Below, piece after piece: positions 9,388 through 18,377 of a DNA stretch of 64,000 nt; position 1 is the stretch's first letter; every line of letters starts with the position of its first letter. The stretch comes from Thioploca ingrica. GTDB lineage: Bacteria; Pseudomonadota; Gammaproteobacteria; Beggiatoales; Beggiatoaceae. The translations under genes were made by a program, and so were the position numbers. The DNA lies in contig AP014633.1 of the NCBI GenBank assembly GCA_000828835.1, positions 2,170,001-2,234,000 of the forward strand, given 5' to 3'. The notes beneath the pieces were generated by a model. That model had not been told where the DNA came from, did no database searches, and worked only from the letters and a program-made list of their open reading frames with translations.

Positions 9388-9848
9388 GTGTCGTTACGGT
9401 TGAACCCGATTCTTTGGTCACGACCGATTTTATCAGTGAGATCGTTAAACAAATGCGTGCTCTAGACAGCCAGGGTATTTACGATAACCAATCAGTGGAA
9501 CGTTTATTAGCTCCCTTTGTCATTAACAAACAACAGCGGCGGCAAATTCCGGTGATAGGCGATCCCAGCCGAGAAATCGTATCGCGACTCCAGGTTTTCT
9601 ACAACGCCATCGCTATTCTGATCGAAAAACAGTGTGGGTTAATGGCCGTACCAATGATAAATCTCACTCATGAAGGTTTTGGGCGGGTGATTATCACCGT
9701 GGGTAAGCTGTTAGTGCTGGATCGTACCTTACGGGATGCACATCGGTTTGGTTTTATCAGTTTAGAAAAAATGCAAACGGAAGCGGATCAGTTGCTGGCG
9801 GTGGCACTGGCGCTTATTGGCAAATATCCAGAAGTGGCTAATTTGTAA
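9384..9848 (+). CDS. NifX-associated nitrogen fixation protein (DUF269)
   Basis: A 154-residue protein of the NifX-associated DUF269 family, found almost only in nif clusters between nifX and a ferredoxin gene. The conserved features SERLLAPFV-like (VERLLAPFVINKQQRRQIPV), the helical stretch VSRLQVFYNAIAILIEK and the HEGFGRVIITVGKLLVL core are all visible. The biochemical function is unknown. The ATG overlaps the stop of the RseC-like gene by 4 nt. Confidence 0.92.
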   Translation: MSVVTVEPDSLVTTDFISEIVKQMRALDSQGIYDNQSVERLLAPFVINKQQRRQIPVIGDPSREIVSRLQVFYNAIAILIEKQCGLMAVPMINLTHEGFGRVIITVGKLLVLDRTLRDAHRFGFISLEKMQTEADQLLAVALALIGKYPEVANL

Positions 9849-9859
9849 GGAGATATTCA

Positions 9860-10150
9860 ATGACAACGATCACCGGACTAACTCGAGGTGGCTTGGTATG
9901 GATTCCTACCTTTGTCGTCACCTTGAATCAAGAAAAATGTATTGGTTGCGGGCGCTGCTATAAAGTGTGTCCACGTAACGTATTTGAATTGGTGGAATAT
10001 GAAGGTGATGAGGATCGGGACGATCTGGACGACGATAATAACATGGTGATGGCTATTGCTAATGTCATGGATTGTATTGGTTGTGGGGCTTGTGGCCGAG
10101 TTTGTCCGAAAAGCTGTCATAATCACGAACCAGCCTCGCTAGCGGCTTAA
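9860..10150 (+). CDS. fdxB: Ferredoxin III, nif-specific
   Basis: A 96-residue ferredoxin with two [4Fe-4S] motifs, CIGCGRCYKVCP and CIGCGACGRVCP, separated by an acidic insert (EYEGDEDRDDLDDD). The N-terminal GLTRGGLVWIPTFV is characteristic of nif-specific ferredoxin III. It is a candidate electron donor for nitrogenase or cofactor assembly. An AAGGAG ribosome site precedes the ATG, and it lies 11 nt after the DUF269 gene. Confidence 0.93.
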   Translation: MTTITGLTRGGLVWIPTFVVTLNQEKCIGCGRCYKVCPRNVFELVEYEGDEDRDDLDDDNNMVMAIANVMDCIGCGACGRVCPKSCHNHEPASLAA

Positions 10151-10171
10151 TTAAGTCGGCACACCGCAGTT

Positions 10172-10606
10172 ATGCCAATGAGTCAAGCGTTACCGGAAAA
10201 TATTCGCCTACTGTTATTTCATAAACAGGCAATCAGCTCACGATTGCATTTTTTGCGCTTGGCTCATGGCGTGTGTGCCTTTGAGCCACTCCCGGTAGCG
10301 GCGAAATTAGCTAAAGAAAATGAGATACCGTCAGTAACCCATCACCCAACTTGTTATCTACCCTATGCAGAAACCTATTTTAAGCTAGCCGCTGGTTCAT
10401 TGCGTAGTGAACCGGAATTTAGCGCGGTGGTATATACTGCAGCAATAACGATTACCATTTATTTGGTTCGCTTTACCGCCCTTGATCCCCCGATTACGGC
10501 AGTGGAAGCCGCTGGTGGGCGTTTTATCGCGCTCACCGAAGCGAGAAGTTGTCCGCCAATAGAATTAGAACTGTTGCGGCGAGTTTATACGGCTGTTCTC
10601 GGTTAA
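10172..10606 (+). CDS. Last gene of the nif run, unknown function
   Basis: A 144-residue protein in the nif orientation, 21 nt after fdxB. I do not recognise a named family. It has an N-terminal basic/helical part (RLHFLRLAHGVCAFEPL), a central HHPTCYLPYAETYFKLAAG, a predicted strand-rich middle and a C-terminal ALTEARSCPPIELELLRRVY helix. It lacks the CX4CX2CX5C motif of NifQ, so I do not call it NifQ. Its position argues for an accessory nif role. The start could also be the ATG at 10178. Confidence 0.75.
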   Translation: MPMSQALPENIRLLLFHKQAISSRLHFLRLAHGVCAFEPLPVAAKLAKENEIPSVTHHPTCYLPYAETYFKLAAGSLRSEPEFSAVVYTAAITITIYLVRFTALDPPITAVEAAGGRFIALTEARSCPPIELELLRRVYTAVLG

Positions 10607-10619
10607 CCGTCAAGACTAT

Positions 10620-10720
10620 TCAATTTAAAAAGGGGGATTGAGGGGGATTTTTAGATCCCAACCACTAAACCAAAATTTCCCCCCTGTTTTTAAAGGAGGG
10701 GCCTTAACTTAATGGCATTG
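10620..10720. repeat. G-run palindrome ending in the CTTAACTTAATGGCATTG motif
   Basis: AAAAAGGGGGATTGAGGGGG near 10628 is opposed by TTTCCCCCCTGTTTTTAAAG near 10677, then CCTTAACTTAATGGCATTG at 10702-10720. The same combination of G/C-runs and the TTAACTTAA motif recurs at 60252-60343, which marks this as a degenerate MITE-like unit after the nif run. Confidence 0.6.
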
Positions 10721-10724
10721 CCGC

Positions 10725-10800
10725 GTAGGGTGTATAAGCGAAGCGTCATACACCCTTGTTTGCTTCTGGTGGATGGCGGCTGACGCCTTATCCACCCTAC
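10725..10800. repeat. Paired GTAG-type palindromes
   Basis: Plus copy: GTAG (10725), stem GGTGTAT, loop AAGCGAAGCGTC, stem ATACACC (to 10754). Minus copy: CTAC at 10797-10800 with stem GGTGGAT/ATCCACC and a diverged loop. The pair lies between the convergent last nif gene and the EF-hand gene, where it may act as a bidirectional stop. Confidence 0.75.
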
Positions 10801-10816
10801 ATTTAACTAAAAACGC

Positions 10817-11023
10817 CTATCTAACGAATTTGGCAAATTCCTCATAGCTAAGTTGACCATCTCCATTTTCATCAGCATATGCCATTATCGCTTCCAGTTC
10901 CTCTTGAGTTGCTTCGTGTTTAGCAGTACTAAAAGCAGTTTTTAATTCCTCTCCTTTCAGAAATCCACTGTGATCTTTATCACAAGCGTCGAAGGCGGCT
11001 CTTATTTCTTTTTCGGTACTCAT
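10817..11023 (-). CDS. Two-EF-hand calcium-binding protein
   Basis: A 68-residue acidic protein made of one EF-hand pair, like half of calmodulin. The loops are DKDHSGFLKGEE (D15-E26) and DENGDGQLSYEE (D51-E62), both with canonical Ca2+ ligands at positions 1, 3, 5 and 12. No signal peptide is seen, so it should act in the cytoplasm as a calcium buffer or sensor. A purine-rich AGGAAAAAAA precedes the ATG. The gene stands alone, convergent with the nif cluster. Confidence 0.9.
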   Translation of the reverse strand: MSTEKEIRAAFDACDKDHSGFLKGEELKTAFSTAKHEATQEELEAIMAYADENGDGQLSYEEFAKFVR

Positions 11024-11213
11024 TTTTTTTCCTGTTGTTTATCAATAGTTCGGACAATTTTATAAACCAATAGTATTTGAAAGGAAGCTTTGAGATATTG
11101 GAAAATGTGGTTAGTGAAATACCCTATTGTCTAACCCAACAAGGCTCCCACAAATCTATTAGAAACGATTTTAGAACAAATGGCAAGTGTGACTAAACCC
11201 CAACGTCAGCCAA

Positions 11214-11244
11214 GTAGGTCAGGTTAGCGGTAGCGTAACCCGAC
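11214..11244 (+). repeat. GTAG-type palindrome
   Basis: GTAG at 11214, then GTCAGGTTA, loop GCGGTAGCG, then TAACCCGAC; the arms pair with a single A/C mismatch. A shorter GGTGGGCATTGCCCACC palindrome follows near 11310. The 319-bp gap from 11024 to 11342 holds nothing else that I can identify. Confidence 0.7.
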
Positions 11245-11342
11245 ATTTCATGCCTCGTTTGGTGGGGTTACGACGCAGAAAGACGCGCCTAAGTGGAAAT
11301 CCCGCCAAGTAAGGTGGGCATTGCCCACCTCCCTCGCTTTGA

Positions 11343-12134
11343 TTACTTAATTGAATCGGGATCAATTCCTAACGCCCGCAACTTTTCAGCGAGACGCTCA
11401 GCACGTTGGTGTTCTTGTTCCGCACGTTGGCGTTCTTGCTCCGCGCGTTGGTGTTCTTGCTTAGCCCGTTCGCCACCGGTCAAAATGAGGTTGCCCTCTC
11501 GATCACACCAGCGCAACCAGATATCTTTCTTGTTTTCGTACATTCCATTCCAGAGTGTTAAACCAATTCCCACCTCCGCCAACCACCTCTCAGCCATTTC
11601 GACATACACGAGGCCACGTAATTCATAGAGGCGTAGCACGCCGGCACCTAATTGTTCTTGCGGGTCAAAGATGACATAGTAGGGAACACGCATACGTGCA
11701 TAGGTATGAAGTTTCCGATCGGCTTCTTGGCCGGCTCGATTGGACACTATTTCAATGACAACATCTGGCAGTTTACCCAACATCCAGACAAAATAGGAGC
11801 GATGCAGCTTGTTCCACCAATCGTCTGCCACTTGCACGTCCAGACTGAGAAACAGGTCGGGCACGATAGGTGGTTTGCCGACAGCATAGTAAATGGCGAT
11901 GTTAGCATCAGCGAGAAAGGGTTGTGAGTCTTTTGGTGGTGTCCAGGCGTTGTATAAAGATTCCACCAGTAAGCGTTGTTGTTTGGCAGAAGGAAAATTA
12001 TCCACGGGTGTGTCGTCCTCCGTGACGAGATGGTCAACTGGCGGCCAATCTTGGGGTGCCAGTGGTTCAAGCAGTTCCTCATCCTCGGTGACGGGGTCAT
12101 CGTATTGAGTTGGTTCCTGGGCTATCGTTGGCAT
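11343..12134 (-). CDS. Uma2-family (DUF820) restriction-endonuclease-like protein
   Basis: A 263-residue protein with the Uma2 PD-(D/E)xK nuclease-like core: VPDLFLSLDV, then DVVIEIVSNRAGQEADRK and VPYYVIFDP, roughly residues 85-175. The family is strongly expanded in cyanobacteria and large sulfur bacteria, and its targets are unknown. The C-terminal tail carries a short charged repeat (RAEQEHQ, RAEQERQ) predicted to form a coiled coil and visible as a DNA repeat at 11400-11460. It begins ATG at 12134 and stands alone. Confidence 0.82.
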   Translation of the reverse strand: MPTIAQEPTQYDDPVTEDEELLEPLAPQDWPPVDHLVTEDDTPVDNFPSAKQQRLLVESLYNAWTPPKDSQPFLADANIAIYYAVGKPPIVPDLFLSLDVQVADDWWNKLHRSYFVWMLGKLPDVVIEIVSNRAGQEADRKLHTYARMRVPYYVIFDPQEQLGAGVLRLYELRGLVYVEMAERWLAEVGIGLTLWNGMYENKKDIWLRWCDREGNLILTGGERAKQEHQRAEQERQRAEQEHQRAERLAEKLRALGIDPDSIK

Positions 12135-12242
12135 AATTTTAAATTTCCAGCAGCATGATCGTCAGAATCCAAAGTCAGTATATTTCCTAACACGAAGAAT
12201 GACAAGTTCTGTTACCCTCATTCTAACCAAAACTGTCGGGAC

Positions 12243-12295
12243 GCTGCCATTAATTAAGTCAGTGTAGCCCGAATAGAACGCAGTGGAATTCAGAA
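12243..12295 (+). repeat. CTGCCATTAATTAAG motif followed by a degenerate GTAG palindrome
   Basis: CTGCCATTAATTAAG at about 12244-12258 is a variant of the second dispersed motif. It is followed by GTAG (12264) with stem CCCGAAT, loop AGAACGCAGTGGA and an imperfect partner ATTCAGA. The stem has decayed, but the loop is the usual one. Confidence 0.5.
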
Positions 12296-12361
12296 CAACG
12301 ATTTCTATCTAGTCTCGACGGACGGGTTATCTTGCTACCGGCTCAGTTAAAATTTTTGGGT

Positions 12362-15274
12362 TTAACAAATTTCTGAACTCACTCGTTCCCATTGGGGTAA
12401 TAATCCCCATTGTTTAATCTTTTGAATACGCTGTTTAGCGGTATCCAGATGAGTTAAGGCATCTTGATGACGGTTGGCATAATGTGCTAAGCGAGCAGCG
12501 AGTAAAGATAATTCCGCAATTCGTAATCCATAGTCCATGTCTTTTATCAGTCGGGCAGCCTGCTGGTAAAATTGTTCTGCTTCTTTGACGGTATTATCTG
12601 ATTGCAGGAGGTGAAATGGGGAATCATTACTCAATCGAACTGAAGATTGTTGATACTTTTTATCTAAAACCAAATGTCCTTGTAGCAAATAAGCTTCTGC
12701 TTCATACAGTTGCATACTATAACGTTTAATAATGTCTAAAGCTTCATTTAAATCTTGTTGTGCGGCTGAGAGATGACCTTGGTCACGATAAAATTTAGCT
12801 TGGGTAAGTAACCCTTCTGGTAAATCATAATAATTATTGATTTTACGCCAAAGTGCTATAGCGGCTTGCAATTCCATTTCCGCCTCAGTGGGACGATGAA
12901 GTGCAACTAAAACCCGACCGACCATAAAATGAGCTAAGGCGATTTCAGCGGATTCTGAGTATTGCTCAGCAACTTGCTTGATCTGTTGTACTCGTGTTAA
13001 TACGGCTTCTCGTTCGGTCACATCTTTAGCACGTTCCAATAATAACAAACCATAGTGAACACCCGCACGCGCATAAAGCTGTGGGAATTGTGGCTGGTAA
13101 CGGGATTGAAGGACTTCTGCAAACTGAAACCCAGAAACGTTATCCACTAATTCTCCTAACCGATATAAAGTGGTTGCAAATTGAATATGACTATGAATTT
13201 GTCTTAAAGGATTATTCGCGGATTCTGCCCAAGTAATGGCTTGTTTAGCAATATATTTCGCTTCTGCTAATAACCCTTGAGGCAACAGTAAATCAATCAA
13301 ATCTTCAGCAGCTTGGGATGCTGCTTCCCAAGCGGATAATTTCTTTAAAATATGCACATTGATTTGTTGAGGAATAACGGCTTCTGACAAGCAACCGAGT
13401 GATTTTAAACACCAAGCGGCTTGAGCTAATAACCAAGATTGCTCAAGGAGAGACAATTGGCTAGAAATCATTTGATTCCAATCTTGAGTGAAAAATTCTG
13501 CAATCAGGGTCAATTCTTGTGCAAAAAGTCGGCTTGTTTTAGCAGCAACAACTTGCTGTTGATAAAGTTGCAAGGCTGGTTGATACTGACCGGCTAATAG
13601 CGCATGATGCACTGCCTGATAAAAAGAATTTCTATTGGCTAAGGTATCGGTATCGTTTTGAGCCGATTGGGTGTGAAAATATTCAAATAAAACTGCATGG
13701 GCTTGTTGCCACGCTGCCAAATCCAATTGACGAAATTGTTCTCGAAAGTAATGGCGAATCAGTGGGTGAGTATCCCATTTATCGGGTGCCATTTCCAACA
13801 AGAGTTCTAATTTGCGTAATTGATTAAATAAGCGTTTCCAGGCGCTGTCTGATAAAGTCGTTAAGGGTTTAGCAACCGTTGCTTGTTGTAACAAAATTTG
13901 TTGTTCATCTGCTGTCATGGGACGATTAAACAAACTTAACAAATATAAAAATCGTCGTTCGGGTGCTTCAGCATTCCAACACACTTCATCATAATGACGT
14001 AAAGTACGTAACACATGGCTTTCTGGTTCTGTCGCCGCCGCTACTATGGATAATTGCGTATGACAACGAATATCGCCACGATAATATTCACTTAAGAGAT
14101 GGGCTAAGAGCACTAAAGCTAAAGTATGTCCACCATAGGCTTGACTCGCTGCCGTTAATTGCCAAGGAGAACCTTCGACATTTAAGGATTTGAGTAAACT
14201 GGCACCATTACCAGGTGTTAATTTTTCGAGATAAAGATTTTTATAAAAGGGACAACCGGCTAATTCCACCAGTGGTCGTTGTGAAGTAATAATAAGCAGA
14301 TGTTGTTTTTCTAAAGCTTGCTTTTGCAAATCGATTAACAAGGTTTTTAATCCCAGATCAACAATTTTGCCTTTATTATTAAAACCCATTTGCAAAGGTT
14401 CTAAACCATCTAATACTAAAATACCTTTTTTCTCTTGTAATGAACCTAATAAATAATGTGCTTTAGCATCTTCAGTCAGCGTCAAGAAGTTATCATGCCC
14501 CAAAAAAGTAAGTACTCGATTAAAAAAATCACTCGCATTAGCTTGATTATAGGGATTACCTTGACTATAAAATGACCAACCGAATACCCATTGCGCGCCG
14601 TTATAGCTGGGTTCCATTCGTTTTAGCCATTCATTGACCAATGCCGATTTACCGATGCCACTGGCACCAATGATCCCGATGACATTAATATTTTTATCAT
14701 TAAAGGCTTTATCGAGTTCCGTTAATTGTTGAATACGTCCAATAAAAGGCGTAGCGGATGGCGATAAAAATTGTAAGTCAACTTTTTGGCGAGTATGGGA
14801 ATGTAGGGTATATTGTAATTCTTGAACCAGATGATTAATTTGCTCGGCAATCTGAGTCCATACTTCGGCACGTTCGCCGGTCTTTTGTGGAAAATGATTT
14901 AAAGGAACACAATTTTCTGGCACCATCGTCAAGCTTTTCAATTCAGCGATTGATTCCCATTCGCAAGGACGGACAATAATCGGCAGAATGCGAATATTTT
15001 CATTAATCTTTCTGGCTAATAATCGCGGTAATACCACCGAACGGGTAAAATCAGCCGCTAAATAATCTTCACTGAGTAATAACAAGGCAATTTGACATTT
15101 TTCAATAATCGTTTGAATGGCTTGTTGTTCATCTTCATGGGCTTGGAGCTGAGATTTATCCCAAGTGGTAATAGCACCTTGGCGTTGTAAAATAGCGAGT
15201 TGCTTTAACAAAGCTTGTTTAAATTCCTGATCGGGATCAGCATAACTAATAAAGACTTTTAGTTTAATTGTCAT
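12362..15274 (-). CDS. TIR - STAND NTPase - TPR protein
   Basis: A 970-residue protein with three parts. Residues 1-150 are a TIR-type domain (KVFISYADPD, then WDKSQL and LLLLSEDYLAADF). Residues 175-480 are an NB-ARC-like STAND NTPase with Walker A GASGIGKSALV (203-213), Walker B-like KGILVLDGLEP, sensor-like IITSQRP and a GGHTLAL motif. From about 480 onward are helical TPR-like repeats. This layout resembles bacterial NLR-like proteins that sense an invader through the repeats and signal through TIR. The residue where NADase TIRs keep a glutamate appears to be V (TRSVVLPRLL), so NAD cleavage is doubtful. It stands alone. Confidence 0.88.
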   Translation of the reverse strand: MTIKLKVFISYADPDQEFKQALLKQLAILQRQGAITTWDKSQLQAHEDEQQAIQTIIEKCQIALLLLSEDYLAADFTRSVVLPRLLARKINENIRILPIIVRPCEWESIAELKSLTMVPENCVPLNHFPQKTGERAEVWTQIAEQINHLVQELQYTLHSHTRQKVDLQFLSPSATPFIGRIQQLTELDKAFNDKNINVIGIIGASGIGKSALVNEWLKRMEPSYNGAQWVFGWSFYSQGNPYNQANASDFFNRVLTFLGHDNFLTLTEDAKAHYLLGSLQEKKGILVLDGLEPLQMGFNNKGKIVDLGLKTLLIDLQKQALEKQHLLIITSQRPLVELAGCPFYKNLYLEKLTPGNGASLLKSLNVEGSPWQLTAASQAYGGHTLALVLLAHLLSEYYRGDIRCHTQLSIVAAATEPESHVLRTLRHYDEVCWNAEAPERRFLYLLSLFNRPMTADEQQILLQQATVAKPLTTLSDSAWKRLFNQLRKLELLLEMAPDKWDTHPLIRHYFREQFRQLDLAAWQQAHAVLFEYFHTQSAQNDTDTLANRNSFYQAVHHALLAGQYQPALQLYQQQVVAAKTSRLFAQELTLIAEFFTQDWNQMISSQLSLLEQSWLLAQAAWCLKSLGCLSEAVIPQQINVHILKKLSAWEAASQAAEDLIDLLLPQGLLAEAKYIAKQAITWAESANNPLRQIHSHIQFATTLYRLGELVDNVSGFQFAEVLQSRYQPQFPQLYARAGVHYGLLLLERAKDVTEREAVLTRVQQIKQVAEQYSESAEIALAHFMVGRVLVALHRPTEAEMELQAAIALWRKINNYYDLPEGLLTQAKFYRDQGHLSAAQQDLNEALDIIKRYSMQLYEAEAYLLQGHLVLDKKYQQSSVRLSNDSPFHLLQSDNTVKEAEQFYQQAARLIKDMDYGLRIAELSLLAARLAHYANRHQDALTHLDTAKQRIQKIKQWGLLPQWERVSSEIC

Positions 15275-15370
15275 AATAGCTTAGTTTTCCGGTACTAAAA
15301 TCTTTTAAGTTTAATTCTATAACTGCAAATTAATGGTATTTCAGTGGCGGCTTTGTCAGGATCATTGTTG

Positions 15371-15417
15371 CTCTCAACTCATGGGTTGATTTTTTTTAGT
15401 GCCCAATGAGTTGAGAG
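15371..15417. terminator. Inverted repeat between leuC and the TIR gene
   Basis: A perfect 12-bp stem, CTCTCAACTCAT (15371-15382) and ATGAGTTGAGAG (15406-15417), extended by GGG/CCC and enclosing a T-run. It lies 53 nt after the leuC stop on the minus strand and before the TIR gene. The T-run is in the loop rather than after the stem, so it may be a transcript-end stem or a protein-binding site rather than a classical terminator. Confidence 0.5.
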
Positions 15418-15469
15418 AAGGATAAAAGAGAGAAGAAATTGCAGGTCGTTAATCTTCTGGCGAGTGAGG

Positions 15470-16885
15470 TTACGCGAAATCGCGTACATCCACAAAATGT
15501 CCGGCAATAGCCGCAGCCGCTGCCATGATGGGACTGACTAAATGAGTACGTCCCCCCGGTCCTTGTCGACCTTCAAAATTACGGTTAGAAGTCGAAGCAC
15601 AACGTTCCCCCATGGCTAAACGATCCGCGTTCATGGCTAAACACATTGAACAACCTGGTGCACGCCATTCAAACCCGGCTTGAATAAAAATTTGGTCTAG
15701 CCCTTCTTGTTCAGCTTGTCGTTTGATTAGACCGGAACCCGGTACGACTAAGGCTTGTTTGATATTGTTGGCAATTCGACGCCCTTTAACCACTTGAGCG
15801 GCAGCACGTAAATCTTCAATACGTGAATTGGTACAGGAACCAATAAATATTTTATCCAATTGAATTTGAGTAATAGGCATACCGGGTGCCAAGTCCATAT
15901 AAGCTAAGGCACGCCGCATACTAGCTGCTGTCACCGGGTCATTGATTTGATTGGGATCAGGTACAGTGGCATCAATAGCAACGACCATTTCCGGTGAAGT
16001 GCCCCAGGTAACCTGTGGCTTAATGGTATTCGCGGCAATCGTTATCACTTGATCAAAGTGTGCCTGCGGATCACTGTGTAATTGGCGCCAATTCGCTTCA
16101 GCTTGTGTCGATAATTCGCCGGTGGGCGCATAAGGTCGATGGCGAACATATTCAATCGTTTTATCATCAACTGCAATCAAGCCGGCTCTTGCTCCAGCTT
16201 CAATAGCCATGTTGCAAACGGTCATTCGACCTTCTAGAGACAGATCTTGAATAGCCGTCCCACCAAATTCAATAGCATACCCCGTTCCACCGGCGGTCCC
16301 GATTTGGCCAATAATCGCTAGAATGATATCTTTAGCGGTAATTCCTGCACCGATTTTACCCTCAACCCGGATTAGCATCTGGTTCGACTTTTTCTGGATT
16401 AAGCATTGCGTGGCTAAAACATGTTCCACTTCCGAAGTACCGATTCCAAAGGCTAACGCACCAAAAGCGCCATGCGTTGAAGTATGCGAATCGCCACAGA
16501 CAATAGTCATTCCCGGTAAAATGGCACCTTGTTCTGGCCCAATCACGTGTACAATTCCTTGGCGCGGATCGTTCATCGTGAATTCAGGGATACCATAAGC
16601 TTGACAATTTTGATCTAGGGTACTGACTTGTAACCGTGAAATGGGATCAGTAATGGCTGATATACCCCCCTCACGGTTGGTTGTGGGCACATTGTGGTCA
16701 GGAACCGCTAAATTAGCATTAATCCGCCAAGGTTGACGCTGAGTTAAACGAAGTCCTTCAAAAGCTTGGGGAGAAGTGACTTCATGAATGAGATGACGAT
16801 CAATATAAAGTAAGGCGGCACCACTGTTATCCATGCGCACTACATGGGCATCCCACAACTTATCATATAATGTCTTTGCTAACAT
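15470..16885 (-). CDS. leuC: 3-isopropylmalate dehydratase large subunit
   Basis: Aconitase-family enzyme of leucine synthesis, isomerising 2-isopropylmalate to 3-isopropylmalate together with LeuD. The 471-residue protein has the family length. The [4Fe-4S] ligand motifs are [14 protein letters not shown] and [10 protein letters not shown], and the substrate region [17 protein letters not shown] is intact. leuD and leuB do not follow: the next gene downstream is the TIR protein, so the pathway genes are dispersed or lie elsewhere. Confidence 0.97.
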   Translation of the reverse strand: MLAKTLYDKLWDAHVVRMDNSGAALLYIDRHLIHEVTSPQAFEGLRLTQRQPWRINANLAVPDHNVPTTNREGGISAITDPISRLQVSTLDQNCQAYGIPEFTMNDPRQGIVHVIGPEQGAILPGMTIVCGDSHTSTHGAFGALAFGIGTSEVEHVLATQCLIQKKSNQMLIRVEGKIGAGITAKDIILAIIGQIGTAGGTGYAIEFGGTAIQDLSLEGRMTVCNMAIEAGARAGLIAVDDKTIEYVRHRPYAPTGELSTQAEANWRQLHSDPQAHFDQVITIAANTIKPQVTWGTSPEMVVAIDATVPDPNQINDPVTAASMRRALAYMDLAPGMPITQIQLDKIFIGSCTNSRIEDLRAAAQVVKGRRIANNIKQALVVPGSGLIKRQAEQEGLDQIFIQAGFEWRAPGCSMCLAMNADRLAMGERCASTSNRNFEGRQGPGGRTHLVSPIMAAAAAIAGHFVDVRDFA

Positions 16886-17079
16886 GCTTTAGTTCCCCAA
16901 TAAGTTAAATAACTAAATGATTTTATAAGCGTTAAACCCTTAAAGGCAACTCATTTTTTCTTTTTTATAGAAAAGGAGATGAATCCTCAATAACACTAAG
17001 GTACACTAAAGCAACTGAATTGAATAGCGTGTCAGTTGACTATCAATCTCAACCCATTCCCAAAGAAGAGAATGATGAA

Positions 17080-17568
17080 ATGACTCATTTACTTTCCAAA
17101 AACCACCTTGCGGAAAAAATCAATATTCCTACTTCTTATATGGATGAGTTATTACAAGCAGCTAGATTAGTTAGCCAAGAATTTGATCATCACGGTTTAT
17201 GTCATATTGCTTTGACTAAATTAGGGCAACAATTTGGGCAATATGCTGGCACACAAGGATATGAACTCAGTCATTTATTAAATAAGGCTAGTTTAAAAGG
17301 ACAATGGGTAGAATTTGACATTATTTTGTGGTACCCCAAAGTCATCCCTTTTTTGGAAACCTTGATAGAAAAAGATATTCTTGATTATGCTTGTTTAAAC
17401 GAATACTACAAGGAAATCGGTGATGAACACTATTTAGCCGGTAGAGCACTCCAAATCATTTTGGAAATACGACGCCCGGCAACGCTTTCATTTCACGAAC
17501 TCATTGCTAATTTGAAACAGCGTAATTTTCGCCATTACCGGGATTCTGATGATGATATTCCTTTTTAA
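17080..17568 (+). CDS. Hypothetical protein
   Basis: A soluble, helix-rich protein of 162 residues from the ATG at 17080, which has an AAGAAGAG site 9 nt upstream. A TTG start at 17020 would give 182 residues. No known domain is recognised. It has no signal peptide and ends in an acidic SDDDIPF. It sits divergent from leuC and upstream of rnhB, 114 nt away, so it may be independent. Confidence 0.65.
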   Translation: MTHLLSKNHLAEKINIPTSYMDELLQAARLVSQEFDHHGLCHIALTKLGQQFGQYAGTQGYELSHLLNKASLKGQWVEFDIILWYPKVIPFLETLIEKDILDYACLNEYYKEIGDEHYLAGRALQIILEIRRPATLSFHELIANLKQRNFRHYRDSDDDIPF

Positions 17569-17682
17569 AAGAAACCACTGTCATTTTTTTATTATAATAT
17601 TAATTTAACTACCTCAATTGTTTTTATATCGCTCTTTATCTTATTATTTATTTAGCACTATCTCTTTTTAATAGAGTACCTT

Positions 17683-18258
17683 ATGGTGAAAAATGAAATA
17701 TATATAGCGGGTATTGACGAAGTGGGTCGTGGTCCATTAGCCGGACCAGTCATAGCAGCCGCTGTTATTTTAAATGATAATTCACCCATTATCGGGTTGG
17801 CAGATTCTAAACAACTTAGTGAAAAACGACGAGTTGAATTAGCTGAACAAATTCGTCAGCGGGCTTTAGCATGGGCTTTAGGTCGTGCTGAAGTTGAGGA
17901 AATTGATAGAATTAATATCTTACAAGCCAGTCTACTCGCTATGCAGCGAGCCGTGGCACAATTGGCCATTGTTCCTAATTATGCTTTAGTTGATGGTAAA
18001 CATTGTCCGCACTTGAGTTGTCAAGTACGAGCGATTGTTGGCGGAGATAAAACCGTACCGGCTATCAGTGCAGCTTCTATTATCGCCAAAGTGACACGTG
18101 ATGAAGAAATGGTTGCCATGGAAGATTTATATCCGGGTTATGAATTTGCTGCTCATAAAGGTTATCCAACTCGTGCGCATCGGGAAGCAATTCAACGATT
18201 AGGTATTACCCCCATTCATCGCCGCTCTTTTGCTCCAGTACGTGCTTGTTTGAAATAG
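17683..18258 (+). CDS. rnhB: Ribonuclease HII
   Basis: Removes ribonucleotides embedded in DNA by cutting the RNA strand of RNA-DNA hybrids. The 191-residue protein has family length. The acidic active-site residues are in [13 protein letters not shown] (D and E), ALVDGKHCP (D) and KVTRDEEM (D). It is followed 83 nt later by mlaA and is probably expressed on its own. Confidence 0.97.
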   Translation: MVKNEIYIAGIDEVGRGPLAGPVIAAAVILNDNSPIIGLADSKQLSEKRRVELAEQIRQRALAWALGRAEVEEIDRINILQASLLAMQRAVAQLAIVPNYALVDGKHCPHLSCQVRAIVGGDKTVPAISAASIIAKVTRDEEMVAMEDLYPGYEFAAHKGYPTRAHREAIQRLGITPIHRRSFAPVRACLK

Positions 18259-18377
18259 ATCGTCTTTACAAATAGTTAACTAGATCTTTGCAGGTTGATA
18301 TACTAAACTAATAGGTAATAGAATAAATTAAATTTTAATTTTTGGTTAGATTGATTGTGAAACCTGTAACGATACTT

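Noticed and set aside
10172-10606. NifQ assignment for the last nif-run gene
   Set aside because: The cysteine motif of NifQ is absent.
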